Assembly (NCBI GenBank): GCA_964632995.1
Contig: CAZWDL010000188.1
Location: 1 to 9,577, forward strand
Direction of reading: 5' to 3'
Source: CAZWDL01 sp964632995
Lineage (GTDB): Bacteria; Bacteroidota; Bacteroidia; Chitinophagales; Saprospiraceae
Length of the DNA stretch: 9,577 nucleotides
Shown here: in pieces, positions 1 through 9,577 of the stretch
Layout: every line of letters starts with the position of its first letter
Position numbering within the stretch: position 1 is the first letter of the stretch
The notes under the pieces: generated by a model
The model's input: the letters and a program-made list of their open reading frames with translations, nothing else
Databases searched by the model: none
Told to the model about the DNA's origin: nothing
Made by a program: the position numbers and the translations under genes

Positions 1-93
1 CAAAGGTCGCTAACATTTGACGAACCGGAGGTGGCCACGGGCCTCTGCGTGCCGCTTTTCAACAGCATTGCCGCCCTTTGCGCGCCCAAGAAT
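1..93. other. Left-edge stretch downstream of cysN, no gene called
   Basis: This short stretch follows the cysN stop codon. On the minus strand an ATG at 68-66 opens a frame that stays open to the window edge (22 codons), and the plus strand is also open in frame 1, so coding potential is ambiguous. I see no recognisable motif, no clear terminator hairpin and no ribosome binding site that would decide between them. It could be the start of a further gene of the cys set or the end of a convergent gene; neither can be supported from this much sequence. Confidence 0.3.
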
Positions 94-1335
94 TCAGATG
101 ATCATCCCAGCGCCCATAGTTTCATTGGTACCCTCATCGACGAGGATGATACTCCCCGTGATGCGGTTTTTGCGGTAGCTGTCGAAAAATAGTGGTTTGG
201 TAGTGCGGATAACGACGCGGGCGATATCGTTCATGCCGATATTTTTGTCCTCCTGATTGCGGTGCAGGGTATTGATATCGAGTTTATAGCGGATATCTTT
301 AATGATGCAGCGCGCCTCCTTGGTGGTATGCATAATGGTGTACTTGCCGCGCAGCTGAAGCGGGCGTTCATTAAACCAGCAGACCATGACCTCCATATCC
401 TGGCTCACCTCGGGATGGTTATTTTCGCGGACGATCATATCACCGCGGCTCAGGTCGAGGTCGTCTTCCAGCAGGACGGTGACAGACATGGGCGGGTGAG
501 CTTCTTCCAGTTCTCCGTCGGAGGTGTCGATGCGGGCGATGCGGCTGGTAAATCCCGAGGGCAGCAGCAACACTTCGTCGCCTTTTTTCATAACGCCACC
601 GGCGATGCGGCCGGCGTAGCCCCGGTAGTCATGGTATTCATCCGTATTCGGACGAATGACGAACTGCACCGGAAAGCGGGCGTCGATGAAGTTGTGGTCG
701 CTGCCGATGTGGACGTTTTCCAGGTAGTACAGCAAGGTCGTACCCCCATACCAGGGCATTTTTTCCGACTTTTTAACCACATTATCTCCATTCAGCGCGG
801 AGATCGGGATGAAATGCACATCATTGACGTCGAGCTTGTAGGAGAAGCGTTCGAAGTCATCCTTGATTTCCTCATAGACCTCCTCGCTGTAGTCTACCAG
901 GTCCATCTTATTGATACAGACGACCAGGTGAGGAATTTGCAAAAGGGAAGCGATAAAAGCATGACGACGCGTTTGTTCCAGCACGCCCTTGCGCGCATCG
1001 ATGAGGACCAGCGCCACGTTGGCGGTGGAAGCGCCCGTCACCATATTGCGGGTATATTGGATGTGCCCCGGCGTATCGGCAATGATAAACTTGCGGCGCG
1101 GCGTAGTGAAGTACCGGTAAGCCACGTCGATCGTGATACCCTGTTCGCGTTCCGCTTTAAGGCCATCGGTAAGCAGGGCCAGATTGACCTCCTCTTCGCC
1201 GCGGCGCTGGCTGGAAGCGGTAACCGCCTCCATCTGATCTTCGAAAATCGACTTGCTGTCGTACAGCAGGCGACCGATGAGGGTGCTTTTCCCGTCGTCA
1301 ACACTGCCGGCTGTGGTAAAGCGCAGCAGTTCCAT
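94..1335 (-). CDS. cysN: Sulfate adenylyltransferase subunit 1 (GTPase subunit CysN)
   Basis: CysN is the GTPase that drives ATP sulfurylase: with CysD it turns sulfate and ATP into APS in the cytoplasm. The 413-residue protein has an EF-Tu-like GTP-binding domain with P-loop GSVDDGKST (10-18), the GITIDVAY switch region (66-73), DTPGH (87-91), NKMD (142-145) and SAL (179-181), followed by two beta-barrel domains ending in GAGMII. Residue 92 after DTPGH is Ile, where E. coli CysN has Glu. The ATG at 1335 is chosen because MELLRFTTAG matches where the conserved fold begins; the frame is open upstream to 1590, but that extension would overlap cysD and has no family resemblance. It has no C-terminal CysC fusion, in keeping with a separate cysC nearby. 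It lies 73 bp behind cysD and is probably co-transcribed with it. The upstream GTGGAA is a weak ribosome binding site at best. Confidence 0.96.
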   Translation of the reverse strand: MELLRFTTAGSVDDGKSTLIGRLLYDSKSIFEDQMEAVTASSQRRGEEEVNLALLTDGLKAEREQGITIDVAYRYFTTPRRKFIIADTPGHIQYTRNMVTGASTANVALVLIDARKGVLEQTRRHAFIASLLQIPHLVVCINKMDLVDYSEEVYEEIKDDFERFSYKLDVNDVHFIPISALNGDNVVKKSEKMPWYGGTTLLYYLENVHIGSDHNFIDARFPVQFVIRPNTDEYHDYRGYAGRIAGGVMKKGDEVLLLPSGFTSRIARIDTSDGELEEAHPPMSVTVLLEDDLDLSRGDMIVRENNHPEVSQDMEVMVCWFNERPLQLRGKYTIMHTTKEARCIIKDIRYKLDINTLHRNQEDKNIGMNDIARVVIRTTKPLFFDSYRKNRITGSIILVDEGTNETMGAGMII

Positions 1336-1408
1336 ATTTTGATGTTCCACGAGTGGATGAATTTTCTTGTTAAAAAAGTAGCCCGCTTTCGCTAAAAGCC
1401 GGGACGGA

Positions 1409-2317
1409 TTAGAAATAACCTTGCTTCTTGCGGTCCTCCATTGAGGTCTCCGAGCGCTTGTCATCGGCGCGGCCGCCGCGTTCGGTGACGCGGGCGGTAG
1501 CAACCTCCTCGATAATATCGTCGATGGTCGACGCGGTAGACTCCCAAACGCCGGTACAGGTCGTATCGCCGATGGTGCGGCAGCGCACATCCATCTCGGT
1601 GATAGAGGCTTCCTCCTCCGGCTTCTTATTGATATACGGCGAATCGGCCAGCAGCATGCCGTCGCGGCGGAACACCTTGCGGCGATGGGTAAAATAAAGA
1701 TTGGGGAGTTCTACTTCCTCGGTTTTAAGATACATCCACACGTCGAGCTCCGTCCAGTTGCTGATGGGGAATACGCGGAAGTGCTCGCCGTAGTGCTTTT
1801 TGCCGTTAAAGAGGTTCCACAGTTCCGGGCGCTGGTTTTTGGGATCCCACTGCCCGAATTCGTCGCGATGGGAAAAGAAGCGCTCCTTGGCGCGGGCTTT
1901 TTCTTCATCGCGGCGCCCACCGCCCAGCGCGGCGTCAAACTTACCCTTTTCCAGAGAATCGAGCAGCACGGCGGTCTGCAGGGCGTTGCGGCTGGCGCTG
2001 TAGCCTCGCTCCTCGGTCACCAATCCTCGCTCGATGGCTTCTTCAACCGAACCGACGATGAGCTTGGCGCCCAGGCGCTCGACCAGGCGGTCCCGGAATT
2101 CGATGGTCTCCGGAAAGTTGTGCCCCGTGTCGATGTGCAGCAAAGGGAAAGGAATGCGCGCCGGCCAGAAGGCCTTCATCGCCAGATGCGTCATCAGGAT
2201 GGAATCCTTGCCGCCCGAGAAAAGCAGTACGGGATTTTCAAACTGCGCCGCTACCTCCCGCATGATGAAGATCGACTCCGACTCCAGTTCTTTGAGGTGG
2301 TTGAGATGGTAGTTCAT
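1409..2317 (-). CDS. cysD: Sulfate adenylyltransferase subunit 2 (CysD)
   Basis: CysD is the catalytic, PP-loop ATP-pyrophosphatase subunit of ATP sulfurylase; it forms APS from sulfate and ATP while CysN hydrolyses GTP. The product is 302 residues, the same length as E. coli CysD. Visible signatures are the PP-loop SGGKDS (34-39), the HIDTGHNF segment (about 61-68), the GGGRRDEEKARAKER block (about 132-146), DPKNQRPELW (about 158-167), the FPISNWTE substrate-site region and the C-terminal KKQGYF tail seen across the family. The start is a clear ATG at 2317; the bases just upstream are A-rich without a Shine-Dalgarno motif, as is usual in Bacteroidota. It lies between cysC and cysN in the same direction. 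The 182-bp spacer to cysC holds a dispersed repeat but no obvious terminator, so one cysCDN transcript is likely. Confidence 0.97.
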   Translation of the reverse strand: MNYHLNHLKELESESIFIMREVAAQFENPVLLFSGGKDSILMTHLAMKAFWPARIPFPLLHIDTGHNFPETIEFRDRLVERLGAKLIVGSVEEAIERGLVTEERGYSASRNALQTAVLLDSLEKGKFDAALGGGRRDEEKARAKERFFSHRDEFGQWDPKNQRPELWNLFNGKKHYGEHFRVFPISNWTELDVWMYLKTEEVELPNLYFTHRRKVFRRDGMLLADSPYINKKPEEEASITEMDVRCRTIGDTTCTGVWESTASTIDDIIEEVATARVTERGGRADDKRSETSMEDRKKQGYF

Positions 2318-2399
2318 ATTTTTTCGAATACTTTTTGCTTTGAAAATTGTACATTCCTCTGCCCTCCTCGCGTTGCCGGAGCCTTCGGCCTACTTGCCT

Positions 2400-2476
2400 G
2401 TGGGGGCTGAAGCTGCTGCTTCAGGCTTGTGGGGGCTCGGCTGTCGCCTCGCTGTGGAGTTGGACAGCCAGGGGAT
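2400..2476 (+). repeat. Dispersed GC-rich intergenic repeat, diverged copy C
   Basis: This part of the cysC-cysD spacer lines up with the repeats at 3360-3487 and 5048-5172. Shared words with the 3360 copy are GCTGCTGC (2412-2419 and 3411-3418), TTGTGGGG (2427-2434 and 3426-3433) and CCTCGCTGTGG (2447-2457 and 3451-3461), in the same order and nearly the same spacing. It lacks the first third of the other copies. The orientation given is that of the shared words on the plus strand. The alignment was made by eye. Confidence 0.55.
2407..2424. other. Perfect 7-bp hairpin in the cysC-cysD spacer
   Basis: CTGAAGC (2407-2413) and GCTTCAG (2418-2424) are perfect reverse complements around a 4-base loop. 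The flanking TGTGGGGGCT occurs twice, at 2399-2408 and 2428-2437. There is no U-run on either strand after the stem, so it does not look like an intrinsic terminator. It may be an mRNA processing or stabilising stem in a cysCDN transcript, or simply part of the repeat. Confidence 0.5.
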
Positions 2477-2499
2477 GTTGCAGAGCAGCAATCCACCTC

Positions 2500-3117
2500 C
2501 TACCGGTCTTGACCTGGTGGATCGTACGCCACTACCGGCCGGATATACGCCATAATCCGGTGCACCGAGGCTTCAATTTCCAGCTCATCCGTCCGGATTT
2601 CCAGCTCCGGACTTTCCGGCGCTTCGTAGGGTTGGTCGATACCGGTAAATCCTTTGATTTCGCCGGCCCGTGCTTTGGCGTACAGCCCTTTCACGTCCCT
2701 GGCTTCGCAGACCTCCAGCGGCGCATTGATATAAACTTCGATAAAATCTTCCGGACCGATGATTTCCCGGGCCATCTGCCGGATGGCGCGCGTAGGACTG
2801 ATAAAAGAATTGATACAAATAACACCGCTGTGCAGATATAGTTTCCCTACCTCCGCAATGCGGCGGATGTTCTCCCGGCGGTCTTCCTCGCTGAATCCCA
2901 GGTTCTTACTGATCCCGGAACGAATATTGTCACCGTCGAGCACCTGAGCGAAAAAACCGGCTTCAAAGAGGCGCCGCTCCAGGTGTTTGGCTATCGTGCT
3001 CTTTCCCGAGCCCGAAAGGCCTGTCAGCCACAATACTTTGCTGTGCTGATTGAGAAAGCGCTCCCGGTCGGCGCGCTGGATCAACTGATCAAATATAGGA
3101 TGGATGTTCTCGCCCAA
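2500..3117 (-). CDS. cysC: Adenylyl-sulfate kinase (APS kinase)
   Basis: CysC phosphorylates APS at the 3' position to give PAPS, the sulfuryl donor for sulfate reduction or sulfation, in the cytoplasm. The 205-residue protein is close to the E. coli length. It carries the Walker A motif GLSGSGKST (about 33-41), the APS-binding DGDNIRSGI and GFSEEDRRENIRR segments, the FISPTRA motif with the serine that is phosphorylated in E. coli CysC, and the KGLYAKARAGE and FTGIDQPYEAPE segments. The start is taken as TTG at 3117: the frame closes at a stop at 3147-3145, no ATG or GTG lies between, and the product MGENIHPIFDQ matches the N-terminus usual in this group. It is the first gene of the probable cysC-cysD-cysN operon. 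A weak -7-like TACTTTG lies upstream at 3160-3154 on the minus strand. Confidence 0.95.
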   Translation of the reverse strand: MGENIHPIFDQLIQRADRERFLNQHSKVLWLTGLSGSGKSTIAKHLERRLFEAGFFAQVLDGDNIRSGISKNLGFSEEDRRENIRRIAEVGKLYLHSGVICINSFISPTRAIRQMAREIIGPEDFIEVYINAPLEVCEARDVKGLYAKARAGEIKGFTGIDQPYEAPESPELEIRTDELEIEASVHRIMAYIRPVVAYDPPGQDR

Positions 3118-3608
3118 TGTGAAATGCGTTCTGTAAACGGGTGGTTATAATTTCAAAGTAGCAAAGAAAAGCCTTGTTTGGGTGAAATGAAAATATAAGG
3201 CAATTAAATTAGCCGCTTCCTGACAATCGGGTCCTCCTTATAGCCGGGAGGCTAACCCTTTCGCATATAGGCACTTATGATCGAATGGAAATAGATAGAA
3301 GTGTTCATGGAAATATGAGCGATCCTGAATTTGACTTGATTGGAGCCAATCTCGGGGTTGCCGGCGCTGCGCAGGGTCCCGCTCATTTTGAGCGGGATGG
3401 GGGTCGGGGTGCTGCTGCACCCCTCTTGTGGGGACTCGATCGCTTCGCTCCCTCGCTGTGGGGTGGGTTGGCCGGGGAACAACCCCGGATAGTCCCCTCA
3501 GCGAGGCGATACTACTACTATATCACCTCTCCAAGGTCAATTCATGAATTTTAAAAATTCGGGATGACTCCTGTTTACCTGGTGAGTACTAAAGCTGATC
3601 TATAGGGT
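3118..3608. other. Intergenic region between the peroxidase gene and cysC
   Basis: No gene is supported in these 491 bases; short open frames here only reflect the GC-rich repeat. The part next to cysC (3118-3260) is AT-rich and should hold the cysC promoter; on the minus strand TACTTTG at 3160-3154 resembles the Bacteroidota -7 box but has one base too few in the spacer. A small perfect hairpin, TAGCC / GGCTA with loop GGGA, lies at 3241-3254. The middle is dispersed repeat copy A (3360-3487). Near the peroxidase stop, GAATTTT / AAAATTC at about 3545-3559 is a near-palindrome that could fold, but its stem is all AT apart from the ends, so it is a poor terminator. Confidence 0.6.
3360..3487 (+). 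repeat. Dispersed GC-rich intergenic repeat, copy A
   Basis: This block matches 5048-5172 along nearly its whole length with one single-base gap; both begin GCCGGCGCT, then share GGTCCCGCTC, TGCTGCTG, GTGGGGACTCG and TCCCTCGCT in the same order. It is rich in inverted repeats: CCCGCTCA / TGAGCGGG (3378-3385 with 3389-3396, loop TTT), CCGGGG / CCCCGG (3472-3477 with 3483-3488), and two longer-range pairs that reach past its end, GGGGACT with AGTCCCC (3430-3436 with 3491-3497) and CCTCGCTG with CAGCGAGG (3451-3458 with 3499-3506). It has no coding signature. Confidence 0.7.
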
Positions 3609-4940
3609 TTACTTACATCCCAGGTCCCAGCGCGACTCCGGGTCGTTGTTCGGGAAGCAATTGCCCGACAGCACTTCCTGCGGTACGTAGCGCTGCAGGT
3701 TGGGATCGCGCAGGCCGTTTTCCAGGAACTGCACCAGTTCTTCCACCTCCCGGTTCGTCAGATCGAGCGGATGGAAAAAGGGCGAGAGGTTTTCCTCCGG
3801 CACGCGTGGGTTTTCGGGAACGGCTTCGTTGAAATATTCGACCACCTCGTGCAGGGAACGCTTGCTGGAGCCGTGGAAATAAAAAGGCGAATCCCCCATG
3901 TTATAGACCTGAGGCACTTTGAACTTAAACATATCCTCCTGCCGGCCGGTAAACCCTCCGCGGCCCAGGTTGCGCAGGTCATTCTCATCTGTTGCGAAGG
4001 CGCCGGCCTCGAAGAGGTCTTTAACGCCCAGGGCGTGAAACTCAACGGAGCTGAGCGCCGGTCCTTTATGGCAGCGGTAACAACCGGCCTTGCCGTAGAA
4101 GAGCAGTGCGCCGCCCTTTTCGATATCAGTCATAGCCATCGTCTCCCCCCGCAGCCAGCGCTGAAAGGGCGCCTGGGTGGTCAGCAGGCTGCGCAGGTAG
4201 GCCGAAATGGCGAAGCTGGCGCCCATTTTTCCGTAGCGGTATTCTTCCGGCATACCGGGAAAGGCCCGGTCGAACATACCGGTGTATCCCAGGGAATCCA
4301 GGATGGGCTTGTTCACCACCATGCGGTGCAGACCGAGGCCTTCCATATTCTGGCTCTCCAGACCCTGGAAGCCCAGGCGGTTGATTTCGGTAGCGGGGTC
4401 TTTTTCCCACGCGTCTTCCGTACCCTCGTTGACGTTACCGGCCCCGAATTTGCCGCTCCAGGTGGAGTTCGTCACGTAGGCCACGTTGAGCATACTCAGC
4501 GGGCGGGCCCCCTGTACATCGAGCTCCTCCGGTCGGTAATTGTCCAATTTGCTGCGGCTTTCACCGTTACGGCCGAAGCCGACGCCACCGTCGGCAATGC
4601 CCTGTATGCGCCCCGGCATAAAACCCGCCGAAGGCACGTGACAGGTAGCGCAGGAATAGGTGCCCATGCCGTTCTCCTTCATCGCATCGACGGCCAGACC
4701 GGTTTCAAAGAACAACATCTTCCCCAACGCGACCTTATCCGCTGACAGCGGATTGGCCGGATCCTGGGGAATGTTCGCATAGTCGGTCTCATGCGGCAGT
4801 ACAAAATGCCGGCGGTCACCACCCGGCGCCCGGCGGTCCAGCAATTTCTGCAGCTCGTTGTCCAACGGGTTCTGTACTTCATCTCTGGCGCAAGCTGCCA
4901 GCATCAGCCCTACAAAAAGGAATAGTAGAACTCTGTTCAT
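3609..4940 (-). CDS. Di-haem cytochrome c peroxidase / MauG-family lipoprotein
   Basis: The 443-residue product begins with a hydrophobic signal and lipobox LAAC (14-17), so it is probably exported and lipid-anchored at Cys17. Two c-type haem sites are visible, CATCH (97-101) and CYRCH (287-291), each in the context usual for the bacterial di-haem peroxidase family: LGKMLFFETGL before the first, RPLSMLNVAYVTNSTW after it, and FKVPQVYNMGDSPFYFHGS near the C-terminus. Family members reduce hydrogen peroxide with electrons from cytochromes or, in MauG, oxidise protein side chains; which applies here cannot be told. Two late cysteines (428 and 442) could form a disulfide. The ATG at 4940 directly precedes the signal peptide. 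It is divergent from metH and may be independent of the downstream cys genes, being separated from them by 491 bp. Confidence 0.9.
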   Translation of the reverse strand: MNRVLLFLFVGLMLAACARDEVQNPLDNELQKLLDRRAPGGDRRHFVLPHETDYANIPQDPANPLSADKVALGKMLFFETGLAVDAMKENGMGTYSCATCHVPSAGFMPGRIQGIADGGVGFGRNGESRSKLDNYRPEELDVQGARPLSMLNVAYVTNSTWSGKFGAGNVNEGTEDAWEKDPATEINRLGFQGLESQNMEGLGLHRMVVNKPILDSLGYTGMFDRAFPGMPEEYRYGKMGASFAISAYLRSLLTTQAPFQRWLRGETMAMTDIEKGGALLFYGKAGCYRCHKGPALSSVEFHALGVKDLFEAGAFATDENDLRNLGRGGFTGRQEDMFKFKVPQVYNMGDSPFYFHGSSKRSLHEVVEYFNEAVPENPRVPEENLSPFFHPLDLTNREVEELVQFLENGLRDPNLQRYVPQEVLSGNCFPNNDPESRWDLGCK

Positions 4941-5047
4941 AGTGATTGTATGTTATGGGATCTTCGAATAAAATTTTCTAAAAATGAGGTAGGTAGATAG
5001 CCTGGGGGGAGGATATAGCCGTTCCCCGCCCCGGGGGTGGTCGGGGC

Positions 5048-5172
5048 GCCGGCGCTTCGCTCGGTCCCGCTCGAAAAAAGCGGAATGGGGATCGAGATGC
5101 TGCTGTCCCCTCTCGTGGGGACTCGGTCGCTTTACTCCCTCGCTATGAGGAGGGCTCACCGGAGAATTTCCC
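5048..5172 (+). repeat. Dispersed GC-rich intergenic repeat, copy B
   Basis: This is the partner of the repeat at 3360-3487, in the same orientation; both share GTGGGGACTCG exactly (5115-5125 and 3428-3438) within a long collinear match. The first stem is kept in weaker form, CCGCT with AGCGG around an A-rich loop, although the loop sequence has changed completely. That suggests the hairpin, more than its sequence, has been retained. It sits between the divergent peroxidase and metH genes and has no coding signature. Confidence 0.7.
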
Positions 5173-5375
5173 AGGCTACCCAAACCGACAAATGGTAATT
5201 CCTCTAAAGCTTAGGGGGCAAAAAAAAAGGGGGGCGAAATAGGCCTGATGGGCCTTTGGTGAGTAGATAGCTCGGTTAGAACACAACAAATATAGAAAAT
5301 TCTTTATTAAAAATCAATAAAAATTTAATGTATTGTAGTTTTTCGAAGCTAATTCTCTGGCAACCTCTTGTTTAT

Positions 5376-5383
5376 TAACTTTG
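5376..5383 (+). promoter_or_regulatory. Candidate metH promoter, Bacteroidota -7 box
   Basis: TAACTTTG is an exact match to the TAnnTTTG -7 box known for primary promoters of Bacteroidota. It lies 71 bases upstream of the metH ATG, downstream of a strongly AT-rich stretch. A convincing TTTG-like -33 box at the expected distance is not visible (the spot reads TTCTCTGG), so this rests on the -7 box and position. Transcription would begin near 5390. Confidence 0.45.
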
Positions 5384-5398
5384 TTCCTTTGTAACAAA

Positions 5399-5425
5399 CC
5401 GGGCGACGCCCGGATATAAAAGTCG
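5399..5425 (+). promoter_or_regulatory. Structured metH leader: stem-loop with possible pseudoknot
   Basis: CCGGGC (5399-5404) and GCCCGG (5408-5413) form a perfect 6-bp stem with the 3-base loop GAC. CGAC spanning the loop edge (5404-5407) is complementary to GTCG at 5422-5425, which would make a short pseudoknot of the kind seen in small riboswitches. It lies just after the predicted transcription start and 41 bases before the ATG. It matches no riboswitch consensus that I can recall; regulation by it is an inference. Confidence 0.35.
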
Positions 5426-5454
5426 GCCAAAAACCAAAAGGCACTACATCATTT

Positions 5455-9577
<4,123 letters not shown>

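Larger units (their letters stand above)
4941..5454. other. Divergent intergenic region between the peroxidase gene and metH
   Basis: This 514-bp region must hold promoters for both flanking genes. I see no gene. From left to right it has the AT-rich upstream region of the peroxidase gene (about 4941-4995), dispersed repeat copy B (5048-5172), an A-run followed by a G-run (5221-5234), a small hairpin AGGCC / GGCCT (5241-5245 with 5251-5255), a strongly AT-rich stretch (about 5281-5340) that could act as an upstream promoter element, then the metH -7 box candidate and leader described separately. No -7 box of good quality was found for the peroxidase gene. Confidence 0.6.

Noticed and set aside
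262..1395. Long open frame on the plus strand opposite cysN
   Set aside because: It is the antisense shadow of cysN; the protein resembles no family and cysN on the minus strand has all GTPase motifs.
1336..1590. N-terminal extension of CysN by 85 residues
   Set aside because: It would overlap most of the cysD 3' end in another frame and bears no resemblance to CysN; the ATG at 1335 fits the family.
3285..3554. Small genes in the spacer upstream of cysC, on either strand
   Set aside because: The open frames coincide with the GC-rich dispersed repeat, have no start context and do not match the second repeat copy in a conserved frame.
5359..5365. GGCAACC resembling the core of an S-box (SAM-I) riboswitch before metH
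   Set aside because: The other S-box segments (the GATGA kink-turn partner and AGGTGCTAA) are absent, and the word lies upstream of the probable promoter box.

Overview
The window looks like a chromosomal piece of a draft genome or metagenome bin (a 100-N gap lies at 8731-8830) from a member of the Bacteroidota with fairly high GC, possibly a Saprospiria-like lineage. The reasons are the CysC, CysD and CysN protein styles (CysN of only 413 residues), a lipoprotein di-haem peroxidase of the Bacteroidota type, weak or absent Shine-Dalgarno sequences, a TAnnTTTG-type -7 box before metH, and a DUF559 gene tied to C/G-rich palindromes. The lineage is an inference; no marker gene is present.

Layout. 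The left half is on the minus strand. Reading right to left it holds a secreted di-haem cytochrome c peroxidase-like lipoprotein (4940-3609), then a sulfate-activation set in the order cysC (3117-2500), cysD (2317-1409), cysN (1335-94). CysD and CysN form ATP sulfurylase (sulfate to APS) and CysC phosphorylates APS to PAPS. On the plus strand, divergent from the peroxidase gene, metH (B12-dependent methionine synthase) starts at 5455 behind a candidate promoter and a short structured leader, and runs off the right edge. The window is therefore mostly sulfur metabolism. The spacers at 2400-2476, 3360-3487 and 5048-5172 carry copies of one GC-rich dispersed repeat, all in the same orientation.

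The main discovery is inside metH. The gene is intact through the homocysteine, folate, cap and B12 domains and into the AdoMet-reactivation domain. At the loop between the conserved CLADF and GAFAV segments it is interrupted by a foreign element (8611 to about 9375). The element consists of a 48-bp (16-codon) tandem repeat, a DUF559 (PD-(D/E)XK, Vsr-like) endonuclease domain with its likely active-site residues intact, and an inverted copy of the repeat. After it the MetH activation domain resumes at once. The reading frame is open from metH into the repeats, and from the far side of the gap through the nuclease into the MetH C-terminal part. The two halves differ in frame only because the N-run is 100 long; the repeat phase on both sides predicts a true gap of a multiple of 48 bp, which restores one continuous frame. 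This is an in-frame, palindrome-bounded nuclease insertion in a core metabolic gene, not a simple disruption.
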